Numbered from the stretch's first letter, positions 16,798-24,846 are shown. The stretch is 32,657 nucleotides of DNA from Desulfosporosinus sp. OT (GCF_000224515.1 NZ_AGAF01000068.1:1-32657), one strand, 5' to 3'. A program made the numbers and translations. Notes: generated by a model not told the origin, from the letters alone.

Positions 16798-17484
16798 TTA
16801 TTCTCGGCGAGCAAAAAGGTACCCCACTCCCCTGACTGAATCCAGGACTGGTCCTAAAGCCTTTAACTTATTGCGCAAATGACTAATATGCACATCAAGG
16901 GTTCTACTATCAGTGCTGGAAAGGTAGCCCCAGACCTTCTGAATTAGGTATTCACGGCTAAATACTTGGTAAGGATTAGCTACGAAAAGTACCAACAATT
17001 CAAATTCTTTCACTGTTAAATTTAGCGGTTTAGCTGCAATTGTAGCAATGTAACTTTCTTGAACTATCTCTAAGGACCCCCATCTCAAAGGACCGTTTGA
17101 TAATTCATTTTTCCGTTGCCCTTCTCTAAGCCTCGCCTTAATTCTGGCAGATAATTCTCTAGGACTAAAAGGTTTTGTTAGGTAATCGTCAGCTCCTAAC
17201 TCAAGCCCGATTACTTTGTCCGCTACATCGGTACGGGCACTTAAAATGATGATTGGAATGCCTGCAGTTTCCTTTTGGGCCCGTAATATTTTACACACAT
17301 CATAACCATCAATGATAGGTAGCGTTAGGTCAAGAATTATAAGGTCGGGCTTTTCTCTTTTGGCAAGATCTAATCCCTGCTCGCCATCAGAGGCGATCAA
17401 AACAACAAATCCCTCTTTTTCTAAACTAAACTGAACTAACTCTTGTATTTGAACATCGTCCTCTACAAGTAAAACTTTGTTCAC
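16798..17484 (-). CDS. phoP: OmpR/PhoB-family response regulator, probable PhoP
   Basis: 228 residues: receiver domain (1-120) with acidic pocket Asp9-Asp10, phospho-acceptor Asp52 in 'LIILDLTLP', and Lys104 in 'YLTKPFSPRE'. The C-terminal OmpR-type winged helix has 'LTVKEFELLVLFV' and 'SRTLDVHISHLRNKL'. GTG start behind GGGGGGAG. The gene is immediately upstream of pstS and has a PhoP box in its own promoter, so it is very probably the phosphate-starvation regulator and autoactivated. No PhoR-type histidine kinase is encoded on either side; it must be elsewhere, or another kinase or PhoU-linked input is used. Confidence 0.88.
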   Translation of the reverse strand: MNKVLLVEDDVQIQELVQFSLEKEGFVVLIASDGEQGLDLAKREKPDLIILDLTLPIIDGYDVCKILRAQKETAGIPIIILSARTDVADKVIGLELGADDYLTKPFSPRELSARIKARLREGQRKNELSNGPLRWGSLEIVQESYIATIAAKPLNLTVKEFELLVLFVANPYQVFSREYLIQKVWGYLSSTDSRTLDVHISHLRNKLKALGPVLDSVRGVGYLFARRE

Positions 17485-17544
17485 ATCTTAGCTCCCCCCA
17501 ATACAGGCCCTCCTTTACAAAGGTAAGTTTAATTGACTAACACT

Positions 17545-17599
17545 ATATTAATAGTCTTTTGTAAAGTCTGAATGAAGAGAATGTAAACTTACTGTTAAA
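17545..17599 (-). promoter_or_regulatory. PhoP box and promoter of phoP
   Basis: On the minus strand TTAACA, TTTACA, TTCATT and TTTACA occur at an exact 11-bp period (box 17560-17599), with TAATAT at the -10 position 9 bp further. It nearly touches the stop codon of the upstream glycosyltransferase, so phoP has an autoregulated promoter besides any read-through. Confidence 0.9.
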
Positions 17600-17605
17600 C
17601 TATTT

Positions 17606-18784
17606 CTAGCCGATTTTTTGTTCGATTTCTAAATTCATACTTATTTGAAGCATATTTTCTACAACCCGATCGGTAGAGTGACGCCGCAAAGCAACGGCAG
17701 CATTTCCTCTCATTCTCTCTATTTCCTTAGGATTTGCCAATAAACGACTCAGAAAATAACCCAATTCATCTTCAGTGCCCGCAACGTATCCTGCACCGAT
17801 ACGTTGCACAAAATTCGCATTTTCTTCTTCCTGACCGGGGATTGGATTGTAGATAATCAATGGTAAGCGCTTCGTTAGGGCCTCGGAAACAGTTAAACCG
17901 CCGGCCTTAGTAACTATCAGATCAGAAACTGCCATTAGTTCCTCCACATTATGCACGAACCCCAACCGTACCATTGGTTTACTAGACCGCTCGATCAGCT
18001 CTTCTAAAGAATGATATAGTTTCTTGTTTCTACCACAAACAATAATAGTTTGAACAGGGACTTGAGATTCTGTAATTATATTGCAGATTTTTTTTGTGCT
18101 CTCTAAGCACCCATACGCCCCTCCCATCACTAGATAGGTGGGAAGTTCAGGATTTAAAGCTAACTTGGAAAAAATATGTCGCCGATCCAATTCTCTCTCA
18201 AATTTTGGGCTGACCGGAATCCCGGTAACCTGAATACGTTGCGCTTTGATTCCCCAAGACACTAAACTATTCTTTACTTCTTCACAAGCTACCATGTAGC
18301 AATCAACACCTGAATGGACCCAATGACTGTGAACCGTATAATCCGTAATTACGGTGATAACCGGCACATTGAGAATTTGCTCCCGTCTCAATTGAGCTAG
18401 AATTGATGAAACTGTGGGATAAGTACATACAATAAGATCTGGTTCAAATTCCTGAATATATTTAAGAAAATCGCTTCGCCCCAACTGACTCAGAAAACGT
18501 TGAATCTTCGATTCAGGTTGTAGTTTCGCAGTTCTATAATAAAATTTCCCCCAAAGTTTCGGGGTATGTTTAATCATTTCAATGTAAACATTTTTGGCCA
18601 TCGTGTTAAACCGTTTACTCAAGAAATCACCGAAATCTAAATGAATAATTGTGGCATGAGGTTCTTTGCTAAGTATACCTTCAATAACAGCTTCTGCCGC
18701 CCGGAAATGTCCGTTTCCAAACGCTGCCGAAAATACGAGAACTCTTAACTGTTTCAACACTTGCCCTCCCTCTCGGACGACCAT
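17606..18784 (-). CDS. Diacylglycerol glycosyltransferase of the MGDG synthase/UgtP family
   Basis: Family members transfer a sugar from a nucleotide donor to diacylglycerol, making membrane glycolipids. 392 residues: N-terminal MGDG-synthase domain with 'FSAAFGNGHFRAAEAV' (about 18-33) and a C-terminal GT28 donor domain with 'VMGGAYGCLES', 'KAGGLTVSEAL' and 'NPIPGQEEENANF'. No signal peptide, as expected for a peripheral inner-leaflet enzyme. The ATG at 18784 has GGGAG seven bases upstream; an internal GTG or TTG at residues 9-10 behind GAGGGAGGG is an equally good start. It sits between a phospholipase C gene and phoP, which points to making phosphorus-free lipid under phosphate stress. Sugar donor unknown; MurG is excluded by the N-terminal domain. 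Confidence 0.85.
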   Translation of the reverse strand: MVVREGGQVLKQLRVLVFSAAFGNGHFRAAEAVIEGILSKEPHATIIHLDFGDFLSKRFNTMAKNVYIEMIKHTPKLWGKFYYRTAKLQPESKIQRFLSQLGRSDFLKYIQEFEPDLIVCTYPTVSSILAQLRREQILNVPVITVITDYTVHSHWVHSGVDCYMVACEEVKNSLVSWGIKAQRIQVTGIPVSPKFERELDRRHIFSKLALNPELPTYLVMGGAYGCLESTKKICNIITESQVPVQTIIVCGRNKKLYHSLEELIERSSKPMVRLGFVHNVEELMAVSDLIVTKAGGLTVSEALTKRLPLIIYNPIPGQEEENANFVQRIGAGYVAGTEDELGYFLSRLLANPKEIERMRGNAAVALRRHSTDRVVENMLQISMNLEIEQKIG

Positions 18785-18853
18785 TCTCTCACTCCCTTTC
18801 CAAGCAGACTGGCCGGAAGAAAATTCATCTGAAATCTGCGCAAGTCTAAATAA

Positions 18854-19549
18854 TCAACTATCTAATCGATTACTAACAAAATCTAAAAATCCCGCAGAAG
18901 TAGCAATGGTCAGAGGAATCAATAGTTCTGCAGCCTTAATGTAGCTCTTTTCAGAACACCCTTTGTCTTGAGATACCAAGGGATATAGAGGGGCAGATAG
19001 GCTCGCATTATGATCAATCCATTGAGCTGGATGAGAAAAAGGCAAATAGATACCTTTTGTTGCCGGAAACTTATCCCAGTTCTTTGACGCCCATGTTTCG
19101 AACTCTCTGTGACCGTCGAAAACAACCCCCAAGGAATGGTGTGGTACGCACATATCTTGTACTAGATGTAGCGCAGCTCCTAGAAAAAACATACCTTTAG
19201 CGATGTTCTTTGGGAAAAAAGTAAAAGCTCTATTGAAATAATACTGACACTCTGCCGTAGCATCTGGCCAACCGCTGATTCCTTGCTTATCAGGATGGCT
19301 ATAAAAATGATTGACGTTTTTCCAACCTCTGTCAGCCCAGTATAGACCCTTTGTCAGCGTAGAATGATGAGCCTTGAATAATGTGGCTACATCTTCTTTT
19401 CCGTCCTGCTTCAAGGTAATATATGCCTGTTCTAGACAACGAACGTGGGTTACGCCTGGGGAGTCGAGAAAATATTGCAAGGGGCCTGCTGATGCAAGCA
19501 GTAACTTTGTCATCTTACCAAGTGTCTGACCAATAATCTTCTCATACAC
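18854..19549 (-). CDS. Zinc-dependent phospholipase C family protein
   Basis: 231 residues of the Bacillus PC-PLC/clostridial alpha-toxin catalytic family, which cleaves phospholipid head groups to leave diacylglycerol. Zinc-ligand equivalents are visible: His35 in 'GVTHVRCLEQA', Asp73 in 'WADRGW', His128 and Asp132 in 'ALHLVQDM' (H-x3-D), His137/138, and His147-x3-Glu151 in 'DGHREFETW'. Secreted relatives have a signal peptide and a mature N-terminal Trp ligand; here neither a clear signal nor that Trp is seen, and there is no C-terminal C2-type domain. It may act inside the cell or have lost activity. It lies 69 bp upstream of the diacylglycerol glycosyltransferase, a natural consumer of its product. 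Confidence 0.85.
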   Translation of the reverse strand: MYEKIIGQTLGKMTKLLLASAGPLQYFLDSPGVTHVRCLEQAYITLKQDGKEDVATLFKAHHSTLTKGLYWADRGWKNVNHFYSHPDKQGISGWPDATAECQYYFNRAFTFFPKNIAKGMFFLGAALHLVQDMCVPHHSLGVVFDGHREFETWASKNWDKFPATKGIYLPFSHPAQWIDHNASLSAPLYPLVSQDKGCSEKSYIKAAELLIPLTIATSAGFLDFVSNRLDS

Positions 19550-19620
19550 TTCCAGTCAACACCTCTCCTATGTACTTAAGATAATTTTAAGGCATGACTG
19601 TAAAGGGGATATTATTCTCC

Positions 19621-19647
19621 TGTTAAGAAACAACTAGGTTCTGTTAA
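19621..19647 (-). promoter_or_regulatory. Weak PhoP-like site upstream of the phospholipase gene
   Basis: Two TTAACA hexamers on the minus strand lie 21 bp apart (one base short of the 22 bp period), about 75-95 bp before the phospholipase start. The intermediate hexamer is poor (TAGTTG). Much weaker than the other four boxes. Confidence 0.3.
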
Positions 19648-19753
19648 ATTTGAGTTATTTATTACAGAATTATTAGAACCACTTTTCTATATTCAAAATT
19701 TTCTGGATCATAATTTAAATAAAACTATGCAAAGGTTGGTCTCAGGGGATAAA

Positions 19754-19808
19754 TTTAACAATAAATTTACATTCAGTTCATCATGCTTTTACATTCAAAT
19801 ATTATGAT
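19754..19808 (+). promoter_or_regulatory. PhoP box and promoter of the GGDEF-EAL/chemoreceptor pair
   Basis: On the plus strand TTAACA (19755), TTTACA (19766), TTCATC (19777) and TTTACA (19788) recur at an exact 11-bp period, followed after 9 bp by the -10 hexamer TATGAT (19803-19808). Hexamers, order, period and spacing to -10 match the phoP and pstS boxes. It faces away from the pst genes. Confidence 0.88.
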
Positions 19809-19877
19809 TATGAAAGGATATACAAGAAATGACTAAATGAGCCCGCACATTTCTTAGCCATGAGAAGGAGTTTTCGA

Positions 19878-22037
19878 ATGTTTAAGTCGATAGATATGAG
19901 CCAACAAAAGCTATACCGTCTGCTTAGAGACAAGAAAACGATCTGGGTATTATATCTTGATATCATTAAATTTCATGAAGTAGAATTTCGTTACGGCTAT
20001 AAAATTTGCAACCAAATTCTGGCAGAAATCGAAAGTGAACTTAACCTTACACTCAAACAACAACGCGGTCTCTATCTGTTTTCTCATTTAGAATGCAGGG
20101 GTGGAGATGACTTCGTTGTTTATTTTGTTCCAGGAGAAAACATATGTTGGGACTTATCAGAAGTCATCGAGCAGTGGGTTCTCCCTTTGGAAGAACGGTT
20201 CAACCGTAGAATTAGGAAAATGGTTAGTGAAAAAATATGCTTGCGCTCTGGACTTGCGCGCTGCACTAACGAAGTTGGTCGAAGTGCCGATTATTTACTA
20301 TATGCAGCTGTAAAAGAGGCCTTCCTCCTCAATAAATCCGAACCCGATCCTCATTTTTTTGCGCGTCGCAAAGAGATTTCCCAGCTAATTGAAGAACCGG
20401 ATAAATACTTAAAAGCTGCTTTTCAGCCAATCATTGAAACCCGAAACGGAGTGGTGTTTGGTTATGAAGCGTTGGCCCGTATACCGGGCACCACCTGTTT
20501 TAACAATATAGCTGACCTTTTTCCATTTGCCGAAAAGATCGGGCAGCTCTATCCGATCGAAACGCTCTGCCGACGTCAAGCTATTACTTCCTATCATACT
20601 GTTGCCCAAAATAAAGAAATGCTTTTTCTTAACATTAACCCCCAAGTCCTAATCGACTCCGAGTTTGCCTCCGGCCATACTAGAAAGCTACTTATTGAAA
20701 AAGGATTAACCCCCTCAGATGTTGTGCTGGAAATTACTGAGCGAAGCGCTATAGAAGATTTTTCCACCTACCGCGATGCCTTAGATCACTATCGCAATCA
20801 GGGTTACCTAATTGCTTTAGATGACGTCGGGGCCGGCTACTCCTCTTTGCAATCTGTAGCAGAGCTACATCCAGACTTTCTTAAAATTGACCGGTCTCTA
20901 ATTCAGGGAGTAAATGCTGATCCTATCAAATGGGCTTTGCTGGAAACGTTTGTAACATTCTCTAAGCGTATTGGGTGCCGTATCATTGCCGAAGGTGTAG
21001 AAACGGCAGAAGAAATGCGTACAGTGGTTCAATTGGGGGTGGATTATGTCCAGGGATTCTTTGTTGCAAGGCCAACCTTTGAACGGAAGAATATAAATCC
21101 TGCAGTCATGGAAATCTTGGATCCAGAACGTCTACATATCTCAATAGATCAAAGTCCGATTCTTTCCATGGTGGAACCGTTACCTTTGTTCGAGAGCAAC
21201 GCCCTTATCAATACCGTCGAAACATACTTCCGTGAGCACCCCCACCAATGGCTAGTCGGGATAACCGAAAACGCCCGTTTGGTCGGGGTGATGCAACGCG
21301 ACAGGCTTTTCGCCGCCTTAGGTACCCGTTATGGGATTCCACTCTATTTGGAACGTACCGTTCCCATTTTGATGGACACTAATCCACTAATAGTGGAAGA
21401 CACCACTCCCTTGGAAGTGGTGTCTAGTCTAGCTATGCAACGCCCGGATGCGCAACTATATGACGGTATTATTATCGCTAACCAACGTAAGCCGATTGGC
21501 ATGGTTTCAGTTGCCAATCTTATAAAAGCTATGTCTGAGCGACAGATAAAGCTGGCCCGAGGAGCTAACCCGCTGACGGGATTGCCTGGTAACCTGCGCA
21601 TTGACCAGGAGATCCGGCAACATATAGAACGCGGTTTGAGCTTTGGCCTGATCTATGTTGATCTTAACAAATTCAAATATTATAACGACTCTTACGGTTT
21701 TCAGCAAGGAGACTTAGTTATCAAAATGTTGGGAGAGCTTTTGCTGAATGAATCCTATAATACTGCAGAGGAAACCTTTGTTGGACACATTGGTGGCGAC
21801 GATTTCATTATAATTTCTACACCCTCGGACCTGGACAAGCTAGCAGTTACCATACTCGCTCAATTTGCAAAATCTTGTGAGCAATTACCTGGTTCAGAAA
21901 ACCTCAGCGTAGCCTTGGCAGGTCTCATCATAAAGTCAACCGATCAAAATTGGACACCTCTACTCGTTTCTGAGCGAGCTGCCCAGATCAAGAAAGAAGT
22001 TAAAGCAATAGGCGGTAACTCTTTTTTGTTAAGATAA
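19878..22037 (+). CDS. c-di-GMP protein, GGDEF-EAL-CBS-GGDEF
   Basis: Likely makes and/or degrades cyclic di-GMP. I start at ATG 19878 (719 residues), seven bases after AAGGAG; an ATG 18 bp earlier overlaps that site. Domains: GGDEF-like (about 15-155, motif GGDDF at 75-79); EAL phosphodiesterase (about 180-410) with EAL at 197-199 and the catalytic set intact: 'LNINPQ', 'LEITER', 'LDDVGAGYS', 'LKIDRS', 'AEGVET', 'VQGFF'; a CBS pair (about 435-560); and a second GGDEF (about 563-715) with 'PLTGLPGN', 'YVDLNKFKYYND' and GGDDF at 639-643. Both GGDEF motifs have Asp for the catalytic-site Glu and no RxxD inhibitory site, so phosphodiesterase activity is the safer prediction. Driven by a PhoP-box promoter and 14 bp ahead of a chemoreceptor gene. 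Confidence 0.92.
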   Translation: MFKSIDMSQQKLYRLLRDKKTIWVLYLDIIKFHEVEFRYGYKICNQILAEIESELNLTLKQQRGLYLFSHLECRGGDDFVVYFVPGENICWDLSEVIEQWVLPLEERFNRRIRKMVSEKICLRSGLARCTNEVGRSADYLLYAAVKEAFLLNKSEPDPHFFARRKEISQLIEEPDKYLKAAFQPIIETRNGVVFGYEALARIPGTTCFNNIADLFPFAEKIGQLYPIETLCRRQAITSYHTVAQNKEMLFLNINPQVLIDSEFASGHTRKLLIEKGLTPSDVVLEITERSAIEDFSTYRDALDHYRNQGYLIALDDVGAGYSSLQSVAELHPDFLKIDRSLIQGVNADPIKWALLETFVTFSKRIGCRIIAEGVETAEEMRTVVQLGVDYVQGFFVARPTFERKNINPAVMEILDPERLHISIDQSPILSMVEPLPLFESNALINTVETYFREHPHQWLVGITENARLVGVMQRDRLFAALGTRYGIPLYLERTVPILMDTNPLIVEDTTPLEVVSSLAMQRPDAQLYDGIIIANQRKPIGMVSVANLIKAMSERQIKLARGANPLTGLPGNLRIDQEIRQHIERGLSFGLIYVDLNKFKYYNDSYGFQQGDLVIKMLGELLLNESYNTAEETFVGHIGGDDFIIISTPSDLDKLAVTILAQFAKSCEQLPGSENLSVALAGLIIKSTDQNWTPLLVSERAAQIKKEVKAIGGNSFLLR

Positions 22038-22051
22038 AAGGAGCGATGTAA

Positions 22052-23920
22052 ATGAATTGGAACCGGAAACCGAAATGGAGTTGGAAACTAAAATGGAATT
22101 GGAAACCAAAGCTGAACTGGAAACCAAAGTGGAACTGGAGACTAAAGTGGAACTGGAAACCAAAACGGAATTGGAAGCTAAAATGGAACCGGAAGCTAAA
22201 ATGGAATTGGTTTAATAACTGGAAAATGTTCTATAAAATTAATGCTTTAGTCCTGATAATGGTTGTCTTTATGCTTGGATTAAGCTTTATGGGGTATTAC
22301 TATTATAGACAAGCCAAAGTGGCTATGAACGATATCTACTCGAATTCCCTAATTTCTGTAAAACTAATCAATGAGACGAATGCTAATGTCCGGATGATCC
22401 GCAGTGTCAATATAGAGCTTCTTTTGTCGCCTCTGGACAACTCTAAAAAACAAAACCTACTCATTCAGTCAACAGTGCTAAAAGGCCTAATCAATGAATC
22501 TCTGGATAACTACACCCCTCTTGCCAAAGAACCCTTTGAAGTTGCAAAGTTAGCAACAGTTAGAGGCGAACTACAAGCGTACAGCGACGAATGGCAAAAA
22601 GTAGTTACTCTAATGAATAATAATAAAAGAGCCGAGGCCTATACCTATTTCACGAATAACGTTACCAAAATCTTAGACGATATAAACACCGTGCTTCCTC
22701 AACTTGTGGAATTCAGCACTCAAAAAGCGAAAAGTACTATTGTCCGCGAAAATCTAAATTTCGACCGTGCAGAGGAATTTCTGTTCATCTTCCCGCTTGC
22801 CGCGGCAGTACTTGCCGTGACCATTGGGGCACTGGTAGCCCGAGCTATTTCCAAACCGTTACAACGAATGCTAACAAATGTTCAAGAACTTGCCTCCGGA
22901 AATCTAAAGGTGTCCGAGATCAAAACATACTCTAAGGACGAAGCAGGCCAATTAGCTCAGGCCTTTAATCAGATGACAGTTAGTCTATCTACTCTAGTAA
23001 GAAGAGTCTCAGAGTCATCTGAAGAAGTAACTGCCTCTGCTCACGAACTCCTACATATTACGGAACAAGGTACTATGGCCTCCGGTCAAATTGCTGTGGC
23101 AATCGCTGAGGTAGCAGGCGGAACAGAAAAACAAGCTGGTGCAGTCAACGAGACCGTGGCAGCTATAGAGCAAATAGACGCTAATATTCAAATGATAGCC
23201 GCTGCGAGTCAGTGCGTCACGGATCTCACCTCAAAGACGGCTCTTACTACAGAAAATGGACAAAGGGCTCTTACACAAGCCGTTGAACAAATGGCCAACA
23301 TCAACCAAGGAACTCAAGTTGTTAAAGAAGCTATCACTGCTCTGGCTGATAGCTCTGAACAAATAGCAGGCATTGCCCAGTTAATCAATGGTATCACTGA
23401 ACAAACAAATCTGCTCGCCTTAAACGCAGCAATTGAAGCTGCCCGAGCTGGCGAACATGGACGTGGCTTCTCCGTAGTGGCTGAAGAAGTTCGCAAATTA
23501 GCTGAAAAGGCCAAAGTAGCGACTGGACAAATCAGTGCTTTGGTCGTGGTCAATAGGGATAACATCGCTCATGCTATCGTTGCTATGGATGCAGAAGAGG
23601 TTAACGTCAACGATGGAATTAAAGTGGTCAACACTGTAGGCTGTGGCCTAAGTGACATTTTGAATATGGTCAATGAAGTTTCTGTACAGGTAGGCGAGAT
23701 TGCCTCTTCAATACAGCAAATGGCAGGTGGTAGTCAGCAAATCGTTTCAGGAGTTCAGGATATCGGAGCTGTTAGCCAGGTTACCGCCGATCAAGCAGCC
23801 AAAGCATCTACAGGCATCGATGAATTCACGACTTCTATCGATCAGATTAACTTATCTTGTCAGAGTCTGACAGAATTAGCTCAAAATTTACAAATCGGGG
23901 TTAGTACTTTTCGAATCTAG
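22052..23920 (+). CDS. Methyl-accepting chemotaxis protein with Trp/Lys-rich tandem-repeat N-terminus
   Basis: Transmembrane chemoreceptor that signals to CheA/CheW. 622 residues: residues 3-50 are eight hexapeptide repeats of the type W-N-W-K-P-K; first membrane segment about 63-84; extracytoplasmic four-helix-type sensor (about 85-240); second membrane segment about 243-266; HAMP (about 266-318); and a long signalling coiled coil with the conserved tip '[20 protein letters not shown]' beginning near 450. The start has AAGGAG eight bases upstream and lies 14 bp after the c-di-GMP gene, so both are probably translated from one phosphate-controlled mRNA. Without the repeat, a start at Met59 ('[10 protein letters not shown]') would give an ordinary receptor, but that Met has no good ribosome binding site. 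Ligand unknown. Confidence 0.93.
   Translation: MNWNRKPKWSWKLKWNWKPKLNWKPKWNWRLKWNWKPKRNWKLKWNRKLKWNWFNNWKMFYKINALVLIMVVFMLGLSFMGYYYYRQAKVAMNDIYSNSLISVKLINETNANVRMIRSVNIELLLSPLDNSKKQNLLIQSTVLKGLINESLDNYTPLAKEPFEVAKLATVRGELQAYSDEWQKVVTLMNNNKRAEAYTYFTNNVTKILDDINTVLPQLVEFSTQKAKSTIVRENLNFDRAEEFLFIFPLAAAVLAVTIGALVARAISKPLQRMLTNVQELASGNLKVSEIKTYSKDEAGQLAQAFNQMTVSLSTLVRRVSESSEEVTASAHELLHITEQGTMASGQIAVAIAEVAGGTEKQAGAVNETVAAIEQIDANIQMIAAASQCVTDLTSKTALTTENGQRALTQAVEQMANINQGTQVVKEAITALADSSEQIAGIAQLINGITEQTNLLALNAAIEAARAGEHGRGFSVVAEEVRKLAEKAKVATGQISALVVVNRDNIAHAIVAMDAEEVNVNDGIKVVNTVGCGLSDILNMVNEVSVQVGEIASSIQQMAGGSQQIVSGVQDIGAVSQVTADQAAKASTGIDEFTTSIDQINLSCQSLTELAQNLQIGVSTFRI
22058..22210 (+). repeat. 18-bp tandem repeat inside the chemoreceptor gene
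   Basis: Eight consecutive 18-bp units of consensus TGGAACTGGAAACCAAAG, plus a half unit, run from codon 3 to about codon 53. In the receptor frame they encode W-N-W-K-(P/L)-K. In the +2 frame the same DNA gives 46 codons of E-L-E-T-K-(M/V/A) from an ATG at 22075 to a TAA at 22213. Most differences between units are third-base or conservative changes in one or other frame. Confidence 0.95.
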
Positions 23921-24023
23921 GCGCCCTATTTCCGAAACACGTATCAAGTCAATGCCAATCAATTAAAGTGCCGATAATCATTTCTCTGAAGCTGTAATGC
24001 TAACTCAAACATATTTAATTTAA

Positions 24024-24064
24024 AAAACCACGAGATAATTCAAAGTGAATCATCTCGTGGTTTT
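24024..24064. terminator. Bidirectional terminator between chemoreceptor and CBS genes
   Basis: A 13-bp perfect stem AAAACCACGAGAT/ATCTCGTGGTTTT is continued by five further pairs with a mismatch. T-runs follow on both strands. It serves the plus-strand receptor operon (stop at 23920) and the convergent CBS gene (stop at 24082). Confidence 0.85.
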
Positions 24065-24081
24065 AATATCCAAAACGTGAA

Positions 24082-24525
24082 TTAACCCCTTCCTATATTT
24101 AGTTTTGCAGTCTCCGCTTTTCGGAGGATCAAAAGCTTCGAGCAATATTCGATCATTTCCCGCCGTCGAACAATCCCTATGAAAATCTGCTGATCATCAA
24201 CGACAGGCACGAAATTTTGTTCTACAGCTCGAGAAATCAGATCCTCCATTTGGGCATCGATTGTTACTGGCAAATTCTGAACATGTTGTTCAACTTCACT
24301 CAGGAAAATATCCTGCGTATTTTGAAATGTTAAACCGGGTGTATTCTTAAGTTTCCAGAGCAGATCTCCTTCAGTAATTGTTCCAACATATCTTCCCTCG
24401 CTATTAACGAGCGGGACTGCAGAATAACTGTGATACTCCATCCTCTCTAGGGCCTGACGCATCGTTGCATTTTCTTTAAGATACACGACGTCCTTTTTAG
24501 GTATAAGGAAAAAAGCTACATTCAT
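24082..24525 (-). CDS. CBS-domain pair protein
   Basis: 147 residues forming a stand-alone Bateman module: first CBS at about 10-65 ('TMRQALERMEYHSYSAVPLV', 'YVGTITEGDLL'), second at about 78-135 ('MEDLISRAVEQNFVPVVDD', 'FIGIVRRREMI'). Such modules bind adenine nucleotides or cyclic di-AMP and act on partner proteins; the CbpB/DarB family is similar in size and layout. Nothing here fixes the ligand. I prefer the second ATG (24525), giving 'MNVAFFLIPKKDV' behind GGAG; the first is two codons earlier and very close to that site. It is monocistronic and convergent with the chemoreceptor. Confidence 0.85.
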   Translation of the reverse strand: MNVAFFLIPKKDVVYLKENATMRQALERMEYHSYSAVPLVNSEGRYVGTITEGDLLWKLKNTPGLTFQNTQDIFLSEVEQHVQNLPVTIDAQMEDLISRAVEQNFVPVVDDQQIFIGIVRRREMIEYCSKLLILRKAETAKLNIGRG

Positions 24526-24688
24526 TAACATTACGCTCCATTTTTCAAATTTTCAGATGTCGAATACTATAAATCTAAATAATAACCAAACAATACATAT
24601 TCATTTTGACGAGTCGAACAGACTTTCAAATCAATTAATGATAAGGTCCATGCTTATATTATAGGGATATCCTTCTAAAAAGAAAAGC

Positions 24689-24721
24689 AGATAATCAACT
24701 ACTAAGGGTGACTGATTATCT
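24689..24721. repeat. Short intergenic hairpin
   Basis: AGATAATCA (24689-24697) pairs exactly with TGATTATCT (24713-24721) around 15 bases. It lies in the 435-bp gap between the CBS gene and the flavoredoxin gene; no reading frame is evident around it. Confidence 0.5.
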
Positions 24722-24787
24722 CCACAGGTTCTGCTTATTATCCAAAAACACTCTTTATAATTTGAAAAACAGGATTATTGGTCTCAA

Positions 24788-24846
24788 AATTACCTAATAA
24801 TAAAAAGAGGAAGCAAGTGGCATCCTCTTTTTATTATTAGGTAATT
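24788..24846. repeat. Perfect 24-bp inverted repeat downstream of flavoredoxin
   Basis: The arms at 24788-24811 and 24823-24846 are exact reverse complements with an 11-base loop. The stem holds AAAAAGAGGA/TCCTCTTTTT, so the T-rich part is inside the stem. It lies 115 bp beyond the flavoredoxin stop. It could act as its terminator or be a short mobile palindrome. The rest of 24526-24960 shows no gene. Confidence 0.75.

Noticed and set aside
19550-19877. A complete fifth PhoP box driving the phospholipase gene
   Set aside because: Only two good hexamers, 21 rather than 22 bp apart, with a poor middle one; listed as a weak site only.
22075-22215. The ELETK-frame reading frame as a separate small gene
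   Set aside because: It has no ribosome binding site of its own, lies wholly inside the receptor's repeat, and is an automatic consequence of the 18-bp unit.
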